From: DASPHG01 sp963748315
Lineage (GTDB): Bacteria; Actinomycetota; Thermoleophilia; Solirubrobacterales; Thermoleophilaceae
Direction of reading: 5' to 3'
Length of the DNA: 64,000 nucleotides
Assembly (NCBI GenBank): GCA_963748315.1
Contig: CAVVIK010000005.1
Location: 620,001-684,000, forward strand
Positions 27,467-36,160 of this stretch are shown here, piece by piece; the stretch's first letter is position 1; every line of letters begins with the position of its first letter. The translations under genes were made by a program, and so were the position numbers. The notes under the pieces were generated by a model. The model was given only the letters and a program-made list of their open reading frames with translations. It was not told the DNA's origin and searched no databases.

Positions 27467-29712
27467 GCAAGCCGAAGCTCAAGGACTACGAAAAGAAGCG
27501 CGACTTCAAGCGCACGCCTGAGCCTGGCGCCGGCGGCGACGGGCAGGCCGGCGACCTGCCGCGGTTCGTCGTGCAGGAGCACCATGCGACCCGGCTCCAC
27601 TGGGACCTGCGACTCGAGCACGACGGCGCGCTCGCATCGTGGGCGGTGCCGAACGGGATCCCGGAGGACCCGGACGAGAACCGCAAGGCGGTGCACACGG
27701 AGGACCACCCGCTCGAGTACCTGACGTTCGAGGGCCAGATCCCGGAGGGCAATTACGGCGCCGGCAAGATGATGATCTGGGACACCGGCACCTACGAGCT
27801 GCACAAGTGGGAGTCGCGCAAGGTCATCGTCACGTTCCACGGCGAGCGGCTGCAGGGGAGGTACGCGCTCTTCCAGGCCGGACGCAGCGAGAAGGACTGG
27901 CTGATCCACCGCATGGACCCCGCCGCCGACCCGGGCCGCGAGCCAATACCCGAGCACATCGTCCCGATGATGGCGAGGCTCGGCAAGCTGCCGGCGAAGG
28001 ACGACGGGTGGGCGTACGAGATCAAATGGGACGGCGTGCGCGCGATCGCGTACTCGGAGCCGGGGCGGCTCCGGCTCGAGAGCCGCAACCTCAACGACAT
28101 CACCGCGCAGTATCCGGAGCTCCGGCGGCTCAACCGCGCGCTCAGCTCGCACAGCGCGGTCCTCGACGGTGAGATCGTCGCATTCGACCCCGACGGGAAA
28201 CCGAGCTTCGAGCGGCTCCAGCAGCGGATGCACCTGACCGGCGAAGCGGAGATCCGCCGCCGCGCCGAGGCCTACCCCGTCGTGTACGTCATCTTCGATC
28301 TGCTGCACCTCGACGGGCACGACCTGATGGGGCTGCCGTATTCCGAACGCCGAGCACGGCTCGAGGAGCTGGGCCTCGACGGGCCCGCGTGGCAGACGCC
28401 CTCGCACAGCATCGGCGGCGGCAAGCGGCTGCTCCAGGCGACTGCAAAGCAGGGCCTCGAGGGGATCATGGCCAAGCGCCTCGACTGCCCCTACGAGCCG
28501 GGCAAGCGAGCGAGCCACTGGATCAAGGTGAAGACAAAGCAGCGCCAGGAGCTCGTGATCGGCGGCTGGCTCGCGGGCGAAGGACGGCGCTCGGGGGAGA
28601 TCGGCGCCCTGCTGACGGGCTACTACGAGGGCGATGAGTTCCGCTTCGCCGGCAAGGTGGGCACCGGCTTCGGTGAGAAGGAGCTCGCGATGCTCGGGCG
28701 CGAGCTCGCACCGCTCGAGCGCGACACCTCGCCGTTCGTCGGCAAGCAGCCCCAGAAGGACGCGCGCTTCGTCGAGCCCAAGCTGGTCGCTGAAGTCGAG
28801 TTCACCGAGTGGACGAAGGAGGGGCTTCTGCGCCACCCCTCATACAAAGGCCTGCGCGATGACAAGCCGGCCGAGCAGGTCGTGCGCGAGGTCGCTCAGG
28901 AGCCTGCGCCGCCGGAACCGCCGCGAAAGATCAAGCGCACCAACGTCGACAAGGTCCTGTTCCCCGAGACCGGCTTCACCAAGGGCGAGTTGATCTCTTA
29001 CTACGAGCGAATCGGCGAGGTGATCCTCCCGCACCTACACGGACGGCTCGTCAGCGTCAAGCGCTACCCGAGTGGCGTCGAGGGCAAGAAGTGGTGGGAG
29101 CGCGACCACCGAATCGACGACCTTCCGACGCTGCTCGAGTTCGCGAACAAGGCGGCGATCGAGCTCCACCCCGTGCTCGCGCTCGCGGACGCGGCCGAGC
29201 GGCCGACGTTCCTCGTCTTCGACCTCGACCCGGGCCCGCCGGCGGGCCTCGAGCTGTGTTGCAAGGTCGCGCTGGCCCTGCGCGGCCTGTTCTCCGAGCT
29301 CGGGCTGGAGAGCTTTGCCAAGACCTCGGGCGGCAAGGGAATGCAGGTGTACGTGCCGCTCAACTCGGACGTCAGCTTCGAGCAGACGAAACCGCTGGCC
29401 AAGGCCGTCGCCGAGACGATGGAGCGGGGCATGCCCGACGTGGTGGTCTCACGCCAGGCGAAGAAGCTGCGCGAGGGCAAGGTCCTCGTCGACTGGGGCC
29501 AGAACGACCCGACGAAGTCGATGGTCTGCGCCTACTCGCTGCGCGGCAAGGAGCGGCCCACTGTCTCGATGCCGGTCGTCTGGGACGAGCTCGACGATCC
29601 AGGTGCGCTGCGTTTCGAGTGGAACGACGCGCTCGAGCGCATCGAGCGTGACGGCGACATCTTCGCGCCCGTCTTGACTCTGAGGCAGACGCTGCCCGCT
29701 ACGGCGCCGTAG
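27463..29712 (+). CDS. ligD: Multifunctional non-homologous end-joining DNA ligase LigD (PE-LIG-POL)
   Basis: A 749-residue three-domain protein. The 3'-phosphoesterase (about 35-155) shows HATRLHWDLRLEHDG and DHPLEYLTFEG. The ATP-dependent ligase (about 165-470) has the adenylated Lys188 in YEIKWDGVRAI, the motif VLDGEIVAFD and the end motif HWIKVKTKQRQELVIGGW. The primase/polymerase (about 485-745) has YYERIGEVILPHLHGR, the metal-binding FDLDPGPP, KTSGGKGMQVYVPL and VDWGQNDPTKS. The order PE-LIG-POL is that of Pseudomonas, not Mycobacterium (POL-PE-LIG). It repairs double-strand breaks with Ku; no ku gene is in this window. The start overlaps the glycosyltransferase stop. Confidence 0.95.
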   Translation: MSKPKLKDYEKKRDFKRTPEPGAGGDGQAGDLPRFVVQEHHATRLHWDLRLEHDGALASWAVPNGIPEDPDENRKAVHTEDHPLEYLTFEGQIPEGNYGAGKMMIWDTGTYELHKWESRKVIVTFHGERLQGRYALFQAGRSEKDWLIHRMDPAADPGREPIPEHIVPMMARLGKLPAKDDGWAYEIKWDGVRAIAYSEPGRLRLESRNLNDITAQYPELRRLNRALSSHSAVLDGEIVAFDPDGKPSFERLQQRMHLTGEAEIRRRAEAYPVVYVIFDLLHLDGHDLMGLPYSERRARLEELGLDGPAWQTPSHSIGGGKRLLQATAKQGLEGIMAKRLDCPYEPGKRASHWIKVKTKQRQELVIGGWLAGEGRRSGEIGALLTGYYEGDEFRFAGKVGTGFGEKELAMLGRELAPLERDTSPFVGKQPQKDARFVEPKLVAEVEFTEWTKEGLLRHPSYKGLRDDKPAEQVVREVAQEPAPPEPPRKIKRTNVDKVLFPETGFTKGELISYYERIGEVILPHLHGRLVSVKRYPSGVEGKKWWERDHRIDDLPTLLEFANKAAIELHPVLALADAAERPTFLVFDLDPGPPAGLELCCKVALALRGLFSELGLESFAKTSGGKGMQVYVPLNSDVSFEQTKPLAKAVAETMERGMPDVVVSRQAKKLREGKVLVDWGQNDPTKSMVCAYSLRGKERPTVSMPVVWDELDDPGALRFEWNDALERIERDGDIFAPVLTLRQTLPATAP

Positions 29713-29870
29713 TCGTGCCCGTCCGTCGTGCCCGTCGTGCCGACGGTGCCGGTGGTGCCGCCTTCGACCTCCACGCTCCCGCGGTCCTCGCCACAGCCGC
29801 CCACGGCCGCGCCGAAGCCGGCCCCCAAAACCAGGCTCATGAAAACAACCGCCACCCCGCTCTTCGCCAT
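29532..29870 (-). CDS. Possible small Gly/Thr-rich lipoprotein overlapping the ligD 3' end
   Basis: The open frame starts MAKSGVAVVFMSLVLGAGFGAAVGGC, a good lipoprotein signal with lipobox-like VGGC, then GEDRGSVEVEGGTTGTVGTTGTTDG. Only the first ~60 residues lie outside ligD; the rest is antisense to ligD and is probably not real. The true gene may be very short or frameshifted. The upstream sequence CGGGAT before the ATG is only a weak ribosome site. Confidence 0.3.
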   Translation of the reverse strand: MAKSGVAVVFMSLVLGAGFGAAVGGCGEDRGSVEVEGGTTGTVGTTGTTDGHDYGAVAGSVCLRVKTGAKMSPSRSMRSSASFHSKRSAPGSSSSSQTTGIETVGRSLPRSE

Positions 29871-29941
29871 CCCGCTCCTCGTGTTAGGGAACCCTAATTC
29901 CGGACGCTAACAGAGGCGGCCATCACTTCACTTTGTAAAGT

Positions 29942-29958
29942 AAGGGGTCAGACCCCTT
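29942..29958 (+). promoter_or_regulatory. Palindrome enclosing the ribosome site and start of the ABC exporter gene
   Basis: AAGGGG-TC, A, GA-CCCCTT (29,942-29,949 and 29,951-29,958). The left arm is the only Shine-Dalgarno-like sequence for the TTG start at 29,957, and the right arm runs into that codon. If it folds in mRNA it would hide both. Same core as 18,296 and 20,906. Confidence 0.45.
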
Positions 29959-31720
29959 GAAGACGTTCTGGCGACTCCTCGGATTCCTGCGGCCCTACCG
30001 GAAGGGCGTCCTGGCGTCCTTCGCGCTGGCCGCCGTCGCGATGGGGGCCGGCGTGCTCATCCCCTACCTGGTCGGCCGAACGGTCGACCAGATCCGCTTG
30101 GACGAGACGAACCTCTGGCCGCTGGCCGCCGCAATCGCCGGCGCAGGGGTGTTGCGGCTCTTCTTCAGCGTCGCCCGCCGCCTGGTCGCCGGCAAGGTCT
30201 CGCTTGGTGTCGAGTTCGACCTGCGCAACCGCATGTACGCGCATCTCCAGTCGCTCGAGCTCGGGTTCTTCGACGGGCAGCAGACAGGGCAGCTGATGTC
30301 TCGCTCGACCGTCGACCTCCAGGCGGTGCGCTTCTTTCTCGGCTACGGCCTCGTCTTCATCCTCCAATCGGCTCTGACGATCCTGATCGCCGCCGCCGTG
30401 ATGCTGGCGGTGAACCCCGGCCTCGCGGCCATTGCGCTGGCGCCCGTCCCGTTCGTGGTCGCGATCGCGGCGCGCTACGGCCGCCTGAACCGGCCGGCGT
30501 CGCAGGAGGTTCAGCAGCGGATCGCCGAGCTCACCGCCGAGGCCGAGGAGAACGTCTCCGGCGTGCGCGTGGTGAAGGCCTTTGCGCAGGAGGAACGCCA
30601 GCTCATCCGCTTCCGGAAGGCTGTCCAGCGCGTGTTCGACCAGTCGATGGTCTCGACGCGGCTGCGCGCGTTCTACAACCCGTTCATCGGCTTCCTCCCC
30701 CAGCTCGGCCTCGCCGCGCTGCTGCTCGTGGGGGGTCGCCAGGCGATCAACGGCTCGATCACGGTCGGCGAGTTCGTCGCGTTCTACGGCTACGTCCTGA
30801 TCCTTACGGGGCCCATGCGGATGCTCGGCATCGCGCTCGGCATGGCCCAGCGCGCGGTGGCATCGGGCGCGCGCGTGTTCGAGATCCTCGACAGGGCGCC
30901 GGAGATGACGACACCCGCCGACGCACCGCCGCTGCCCGCGGGCAGCGGCGCGGTGCAGTTCGACCACGTCACGTTCGCCTATGACGGCGCAGACCCCGTG
31001 CTCCGCGACGTCAGCTTCGACGTCGACGCGGGCGAGACGGTCGCGCTAGTGGGCGCAACCGGCTCGGGCAAGACGACGCTCGCGTCGCTCGTCCCGCGCC
31101 TGTACGACCCGGTCGAGGGTCGCGTGTCGATCGACGGTACGGACGTCTCCACGGTCGACCTGGAATCCCTTCGGCGCGAGATCGCGCTCGTCTCCGACGA
31201 CGCGTTCCTCTTCTCCGCGAGCCTGCGCGAGAACATCGCCTACGCGCGGCCCGACGCGACCGACGAGGAGGTCCTGGACGCCGCGGCGCGCGCCGGGCTG
31301 GCCGAGTTCGTCGAGGCGCTTCCGAACGGCTACGAGACGCGCGTGGGCGAGCGCGGGCTCACGCTCTCCGGCGGACAGCGCCAGCGCGTGGCGATCGCGC
31401 GTGCGCTCGTCGCGAACCCGCGCATCCTGATCCTCGACGACGCCACCTCGAGCGTGGACGCCACGACCGAGTCGCGGATCAAGGAGGCGCTGCGCGAGGT
31501 GATGCAGGGGCGGACCACCTTTGTGATCGCCCATCGCCTCTCCACGATCTCGCTCGCTGACGAGATCGTCGTGCTCGAGGGCGGCCGGCTCGCGGCGCGC
31601 GGAACGCACGCCGAGCTGCTGGAGTCCTCGCCGCTGTATCGCGAGATCGCGGAGAAGGGCCTGCCCGATGCCGTATTCCTGACCGAGAACCCGGTCGAGC
31701 GCGAGGCGGCGGGGCTGTGA
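29957..31720 (+). CDS. ABC exporter half-transporter (heterodimer subunit 1)
   Basis: A 587-residue fused permease-ATPase. Six membrane helices (about 15-300) are followed by an ATPase with Walker A VGATGSGKTT, signature LSGGQRQRVAIARAL, Walker B ILILDDATSSVD and switch His IAHRLSTI. The Walker B carboxylate is Asp rather than Glu (LDDATS), the usual sign of the degenerate site in heterodimeric exporters; the partner has the normal LDEATS. Starts TTG within a palindrome; the stop overlaps the next gene's GTG (GTGA). Substrate not predictable; multidrug or lipid export is usual. Confidence 0.92.
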   Translation: MKTFWRLLGFLRPYRKGVLASFALAAVAMGAGVLIPYLVGRTVDQIRLDETNLWPLAAAIAGAGVLRLFFSVARRLVAGKVSLGVEFDLRNRMYAHLQSLELGFFDGQQTGQLMSRSTVDLQAVRFFLGYGLVFILQSALTILIAAAVMLAVNPGLAAIALAPVPFVVAIAARYGRLNRPASQEVQQRIAELTAEAEENVSGVRVVKAFAQEERQLIRFRKAVQRVFDQSMVSTRLRAFYNPFIGFLPQLGLAALLLVGGRQAINGSITVGEFVAFYGYVLILTGPMRMLGIALGMAQRAVASGARVFEILDRAPEMTTPADAPPLPAGSGAVQFDHVTFAYDGADPVLRDVSFDVDAGETVALVGATGSGKTTLASLVPRLYDPVEGRVSIDGTDVSTVDLESLRREIALVSDDAFLFSASLRENIAYARPDATDEEVLDAAARAGLAEFVEALPNGYETRVGERGLTLSGGQRQRVAIARALVANPRILILDDATSSVDATTESRIKEALREVMQGRTTFVIAHRLSTISLADEIVVLEGGRLAARGTHAELLESSPLYREIAEKGLPDAVFLTENPVEREAAGL

Positions 31721-33540
31721 GGGACCGGATCCGCTCCTTCTGGCTGCTGCTGCGAGGCGAGGACCAGCGTGCGCGCAAGCTGCGCGGCCTGCTTCAGCTG
31801 CTGCGCCCCTACCGCGGCAAGGTCGCGCTCATGTTCGTCGCGCTTCTTCTCGCGACGGCCGCGTCGCTCGTGCCGCCCTATCTCGCGGGCCGGGCGATCG
31901 ACGACGGCATCCGCGCGAAGGACGCCGACTTCCTGACGGTGGTCTTGATCGTGTTCATCGCCGCGGCGCTGATCAACTGGGTCGCGACCTACGCCCAGAC
32001 CTACCTCGTCAACTGGGTCGGCCAACGCGCGCTGCAGGACCTGCGCGAGCGGATCTTCTCGCACCTCCAGCGTCTGTCGATCGGCTTCTACTCGCGCAAC
32101 AAGACCGGCGTCCTGATCTCGCGCCTGACGAATGACGTCCAAGCGCTCGACCAGCTCGTGACCGACGGGGTCGTCACGCTCTTCTCCTCCACCCTGACGC
32201 TGCTCGGCACTGCGGCAATCCTGCTCTTCCTCGACGCCGAGCTCGCGCTGATCACGTTCCTGACGTTCCCGGTGCTCGCCGTGGGCAGCGTCGCGTTCCG
32301 GCTCGCGTCGGCCGGCGCCTACCGGCTTACGCGCGAGAAGATCGCGCAGATCACGGCGTACCTGCAGGAGACGCTGTCGGGCATCCGGATCGTGCGCGCG
32401 TTCGGGCAGGAGCCGCGCCACCTCGAGCAGTTCTCGCAGCTGAACGACGAGAACCGCGACGCGAACATGAAGACCGTCTACCTCAACGCGGCGTACTTCC
32501 CGTCCGTCGAGCTGCTGTCGGCCGTCGCGACCGCGGCGATCCTGCTGTACGGCGGCAACCAGGTGGTCGATGGCAACGGGGTGACGATCGGCGTGCTCGC
32601 CTCGTTCGTCTTCTACCTGCAGAGCTTCTTCGATCCGATCCAGCAGCTGTCGCAGCTCTACACCACGTACCAGGCCGGCATGGCCGCGCTCGACAAGGTG
32701 TTCGAGCTGCTCGACGAGGAGCCGGACCTCCAGGACGCGCCGGGTGCGGTCGAGCTCCCGCGCGTGCGCGGCGACATCAGGTTCGAGGACGTCTGCTTCT
32801 CCTACGGCACTGCTGGCGGGGTGACCCCCTCCGGGGGCACCCCGCGCAGTGACCTCGCGATCTGCAATCTCGACCTCGAGATCCCGCCAGGTCAGACGGT
32901 TGCGCTCGTGGGCGCCACCGGCGCCGGCAAGTCCACCTTCGCGAAGCTGATCGCGCGCTTCTACGACCCGCTGTCGGGCCGTGTGCTCGTGGACGGCCAC
33001 GATCTGCGCACGGTCACCGAGCGCTCGCTGCGCTCACAGCTCGGGATCGTGCCCCAGGAGGGCTTCCTGTTCTCGGGCACTGTGCGCGACAACATCGCCT
33101 TCGGCCGCGCCGACGCGACCGACGAGGAGGTCGTCGAGGCGGCGCGCGCCGTCGGCGCGCATGAGCTGATCGAGCGGATGCCGGACGGCTACGACACCGA
33201 GGTCGGTGAACGCGGTGGCCACCTGTCTGCGGGCGAGCGGCAGCTGATCGCTTTCGCGCGTGCCGCGATCGCCGACCCGCGCATCCTCATCCTCGACGAG
33301 GCGACCTCGAACGTCGACGTCAGGACCGAGGCGCGGATCGAGCAGGGGCTGCGCCGCCTGCTCGCCGGCCGGACAGCGATCGTGATCGCGCACCGGCTCT
33401 CGACGATCCGCCAGGCGGGCCGCATCGTCGTCCTCGACAAGGGCGAGATCGCGGAGCAGGGAACGCACGAGGAGCTCCTCGCGAAGAACGGCCATTACGC
33501 ACGGCTGTACCGCGACTGGGCCGAGCAGTCCGCGGCCTGA
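31717..33540 (+). CDS. ABC exporter half-transporter (heterodimer subunit 2)
   Basis: A 607-residue partner of the preceding gene. Six membrane helices are followed by an ATPase with Walker A VGATGAGKST and catalytic ILILDEATSNVD. Its signature loop reads LSAGERQLIAFARA, a departure from LSGGQ that pairs with the degenerate site of subunit 1. Directly after the A-loop FEDVCFSYG there is an insertion of about 16 residues (GTAGGVTPSGGTPRSD) before LAICNLDLEIPPGQTVALVG, encoded by a palindrome. Translationally coupled to subunit 1. Confidence 0.92.
   Translation: MRDRIRSFWLLLRGEDQRARKLRGLLQLLRPYRGKVALMFVALLLATAASLVPPYLAGRAIDDGIRAKDADFLTVVLIVFIAAALINWVATYAQTYLVNWVGQRALQDLRERIFSHLQRLSIGFYSRNKTGVLISRLTNDVQALDQLVTDGVVTLFSSTLTLLGTAAILLFLDAELALITFLTFPVLAVGSVAFRLASAGAYRLTREKIAQITAYLQETLSGIRIVRAFGQEPRHLEQFSQLNDENRDANMKTVYLNAAYFPSVELLSAVATAAILLYGGNQVVDGNGVTIGVLASFVFYLQSFFDPIQQLSQLYTTYQAGMAALDKVFELLDEEPDLQDAPGAVELPRVRGDIRFEDVCFSYGTAGGVTPSGGTPRSDLAICNLDLEIPPGQTVALVGATGAGKSTFAKLIARFYDPLSGRVLVDGHDLRTVTERSLRSQLGIVPQEGFLFSGTVRDNIAFGRADATDEEVVEAARAVGAHELIERMPDGYDTEVGERGGHLSAGERQLIAFARAAIADPRILILDEATSNVDVRTEARIEQGLRRLLAGRTAIVIAHRLSTIRQAGRIVVLDKGEIAEQGTHEELLAKNGHYARLYRDWAEQSAA
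32816..32845. repeat. 13-bp inverted repeat inside the ABC ATPase coding region
   Basis: GCGGGGTG-A-CCCCC (32,816-32,829), loop TCC, GGGGGCACCCCGC (32,833-32,845); one unpaired A. It encodes most of an in-frame insertion between the A-loop and Walker A strand, where related ATPases have only a few residues. Confidence 0.65.
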
Positions 33541-33548
33541 CCGGCCGG

Positions 33549-34070
33549 CTAGTAGCCGGACGATGAGGAGTCGTCGTCGCTCGACTCGTCCTCGCCGCCG
33601 CTGTCCTCGGCCGTGCCCGTCGCCCCTGCGACCCTGAGCTCACCGACCATGCCCTGCTCCTTGTGGTCGTCGATCGGGCAGTACAGCTCGTACACGCCCT
33701 TCGGGAGGTCGACCTTCAGGGTCGCGCTGTCTCCAGCCGCGATGTCCTCGGTCTCCTCCTCGATGTCGCCGCCCTCGACCTCGAGCGCGTGGGTGATCGA
33801 GCCGTCGTTCGTGACGTCGAACTCGACGACGCCCGCCTTGTCGACGCTCGGACGTCAGCCGGGTCGATCTAGAACTCGGTCTCGCTCAGACTTGACCGTC
33901 TCGCCAGCCGGTCCGGTCGGCGCCGGCGTCGTCTGTTCCTCCTGTGTGCCGGTTCCGGTTCCGGTGCCGGTGCCGGCGCTCTCCTCGTCGTCGTCCTCAC
34001 CACATGCAGCAAGGCCGAGGCCCAGGGCGAGGACGGCGGCGGTCACTGCGAAAAGACTCTTCCCCTTCAA
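33549..34070 (-). pseudogene. Cupredoxin-domain lipoprotein, broken by two shifts and a stop
   Basis: TTG at 34,070 with GGAGGAG upstream begins LKGKSLFAVTAAVLALGLGLAAC, a lipoprotein signal with lipobox LAAC, then an acidic stretch and Gly-Thr repeats. Near 33,889 one extra base separates GETVK from LSETEF; a TAG follows at once. Near 33,850 a further shift leads to VDKAGVVEFDVTNDGSITHALEVEG. The domain ends with LYCPIDDHKEQGMVGELRV, the Cys-His-Met copper-ligand pattern of plastocyanin-like proteins, and an acidic Ser-rich tail. If repaired it would be an extracytoplasmic copper or electron-transfer protein. Other genes here carry likely sequence errors, so true loss of function is uncertain. 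Confidence 0.75.
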
Positions 34071-34166
34071 GGTGCTCCTCCTCAGTCGGCGACCTTGTTC
34101 CGCACCGGAAGGTAGCGAGAGGACCACAAGTGCTCGGCCTATACTCGGCGTCGCCTATTGGGCCTA

Positions 34167-34238
34167 TGGGGAATGGTGTAATCGGCAGCACGCGACACTC
34201 TGGATGTCGAAGTTGGGGTTCGAGTCCCTGTTCCCCAG
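34167..34238 (+). tRNA. tRNA-Gln (CTG)
   Basis: A 72-base cloverleaf: acceptor TGGGGAA with TTCCCCA, discriminator G at 34,238, anticodon loop CTCTGGA, T-arm GTTCGAGTC. The 3' end abuts the stop codon of the convergent flavoprotein gene with no spacer. Confidence 0.95.
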
Positions 34239-35471
34239 TTAGAGGTCGCCGAGGTCGGTTCCGGCGTCCGCCAGCTTTTCCCGATCCGGCGCCGTCTTCT
34301 CCCTGATGAAGCGCCGGGCGTGCTCGAGGTCGTCCGAGCGGCCCACCGTTAGCGCGGCCGTGACGGCGCCTGAGCCCGGGTCGACGTAGAAGGCGGTGAA
34401 GTCGCCGTCGTCCATCGAGCCGCGGATCACCGTGTCGCCGCTCCCCGGGCCGACGTACTCGCTCGACGCCCAGTCCGCGAGGTCGGAGAAGAAGTACGGG
34501 ATCTCCTCGTGTGGAACATCCTGGCCGAGCATGTTCAGCGCGGCCGTCTTTCCCTGATTGAAGGCGACGTCCCAGTGCTCGATCCGGAGCCGGCGGCCGT
34601 GGACGACCGAGTCGTAGTCGCAGATGTCGCCCGCGGCGTAGATGCCGGGGACTGAGGTCTCGAGCCGCGAGGAGCAGAGCACGCCCCCGCTCTCGCCGAG
34701 GTCGAGCCCCGCCGCCTTCGCGAGCGTCACGTCGGGGATCACACCGGCCCCGATCACGACGCACTCCGCCTCTAGCGACAGGCCGCTCTCGGTCACCACG
34801 TGCGTGACCCGGCCGTCCGAGCCCTCGAACCGCGCGAGCGACTGACCACCGTGGATCTCGATCCCATGCTCCTCGAGCACGCGCTGGAAGAAGCCGCCGA
34901 CCTCCGGCCCGTACACCCGCTCGAACGTCACGTCCTCCTGCATCACGATCGTGCACTTGTTGCCGCGGGCGGTCAGGGTCGCCGCCACCTCGCAGCCGAT
35001 GTACGAGCCGCCGATCATCACGACGTGCTCGGCGTCCGACGCATCGCGCGCGATCGAATCCGAAGTGGGAATCGTGCGCAGGTAATGAATCCCGTCAAGG
35101 TCGGCGTGCTCGGCGCGCAACCGGCGCACGTTTGCCCCGGTGGCGAGCAGCGCCTTTTCGAACGCGACCTCGTCGCCGTTCGAGAGCTTCGCTTTCCGGC
35201 CCTCTGCGTCGAGCTTGATCACGCTTGTGCGCGTCATGAGGTCGATCTTCTGCTCGCCCCACCACTCGTCCGGGCGGAACAGGATCTCCTCGCGGGATTC
35301 CTTACCGCCGAGATACGTCTTCGACAGCGGCGGCCGGTTGTACGGCGGGTCGTTCTCGCGGCCGACCAGGAGGATCGAGCCCTCCCCGCCCGCCTCGCGC
35401 AGCCAGCGGGCGCAGTTGGCGGCGGCCAGACCGCCGCCGATCAGGAGATGGTCGACCGAGCGCTCCGCCAC
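34239..35471 (-). CDS. FAD-dependent ferredoxin reductase-like oxidoreductase
   Basis: A 410-residue flavoprotein of the rhodocoxin/BphA4 ferredoxin reductase type. The FAD site is DHLLIGGGLAAANCARWLRE; NDPPYNRPPLSKTYL is the family signature. The NAD site is HVVMIGGSYIGCEVAATL and the second FAD contact is GIYAAGDICDYDS. A C-terminal dimerisation domain ends the protein. It passes electrons from NAD(P)H to a ferredoxin or oxygenase partner, none of which is nearby. It lies seven bases after trkA in the same direction and is last in that block. Confidence 0.9.
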   Translation of the reverse strand: MAERSVDHLLIGGGLAAANCARWLREAGGEGSILLVGRENDPPYNRPPLSKTYLGGKESREEILFRPDEWWGEQKIDLMTRTSVIKLDAEGRKAKLSNGDEVAFEKALLATGANVRRLRAEHADLDGIHYLRTIPTSDSIARDASDAEHVVMIGGSYIGCEVAATLTARGNKCTIVMQEDVTFERVYGPEVGGFFQRVLEEHGIEIHGGQSLARFEGSDGRVTHVVTESGLSLEAECVVIGAGVIPDVTLAKAAGLDLGESGGVLCSSRLETSVPGIYAAGDICDYDSVVHGRRLRIEHWDVAFNQGKTAALNMLGQDVPHEEIPYFFSDLADWASSEYVGPGSGDTVIRGSMDDGDFTAFYVDPGSGAVTAALTVGRSDDLEHARRFIREKTAPDREKLADAGTDLGDL

Positions 35472-35478
35472 GAAGCCG

Positions 35479-36156
35479 CTACGCCGCTTCCCCGCGCGCC
35501 GGCGACTGGAAGCGCGCGGCCACCTGGTCCTCGAGCCCGGTGTCGAGCACGAGCAGGACCTCGTCGCCCGCCTCGATCAGCGAGTCGGCGAGCGGGACGA
35601 AGCCCGTGCCGTCGCGCATGATCGCGATCACGAGCGACCCGTCGGGAAGGCCAAGGTCCTTGACGATCTTTCCCGCTGCCTGCGAGTCGGCCGCCACCTC
35701 GAGCTCGATGATCTCGAGCCGCTCCTGCGGCAGGTCGAGCAGGTGGAGCGGGCCGTACTGCGGCACCTCGTGCTCGATCAGCCGCAGGATCAGGTCGGTC
35801 GCCGACACGGCGGGCTTGATGCCGAGCAGCTCGAAGTGCTGGAGGTTGCGCGGGTTGTTGCAGCGCGCGATGACGCGCTCGACGCCGTACTTCTCGCGCG
35901 CGACCTGACAGATCAGGATGTTGTCCTCGTCGTCGCCGGTCACGGCGATCACCATGTCGGCGCGCTCGATCCCGCCGCGCTCGAGGACCCACAGCTCGGA
36001 ACCGTCGCCGTACTGGACCGCGTGCTCGAGCTCGTCCTCGACCGTCGCGTAGCGCCCGGCGTCGGACTCGATCACGGTCAGCTCGTGGGCCTTCCCGAGC
36101 AGCTCTCTGGCGAGGTTCCAGCCGACCTTGCCCGCTCCGACGATGAGGACGTACAT
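35479..36156 (-). CDS. trkA: TrkA-type RCK potassium-transport regulator, full length (CeoC-like)
   Basis: A 225-residue protein with an NAD-binding RCK_N domain (MYVLIVGAGKVGWNLARELL, then ELTVIESD, VQYGDGSELWVLERGGIERADMVIAVTGDDEDNILICQVA). An RCK_C (TrkA_C) domain occupies about 140-215. Such subunits gate potassium channels or transporters in response to nucleotides. ATG 36,156 is chosen since the Rossmann motif starts there. It follows a second TrkA-N gene by four bases; actinobacteria typically carry this pair, named ceoB/ceoC in Mycobacterium, beside an APC permease, as here. Confidence 0.93.
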   Translation of the reverse strand: MYVLIVGAGKVGWNLARELLGKAHELTVIESDAGRYATVEDELEHAVQYGDGSELWVLERGGIERADMVIAVTGDDEDNILICQVAREKYGVERVIARCNNPRNLQHFELLGIKPAVSATDLILRLIEHEVPQYGPLHLLDLPQERLEIIELEVAADSQAAGKIVKDLGLPDGSLVIAIMRDGTGFVPLADSLIEAGDEVLLVLDTGLEDQVAARFQSPARGEAA

Positions 36157-36160
36157 GGCG

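Noticed and set aside
27463..29712. Complete NHEJ operon with Ku
   Set aside because: No ku gene is found on either strand near ligD; upstream is a glycosyltransferase and downstream an ABC exporter.
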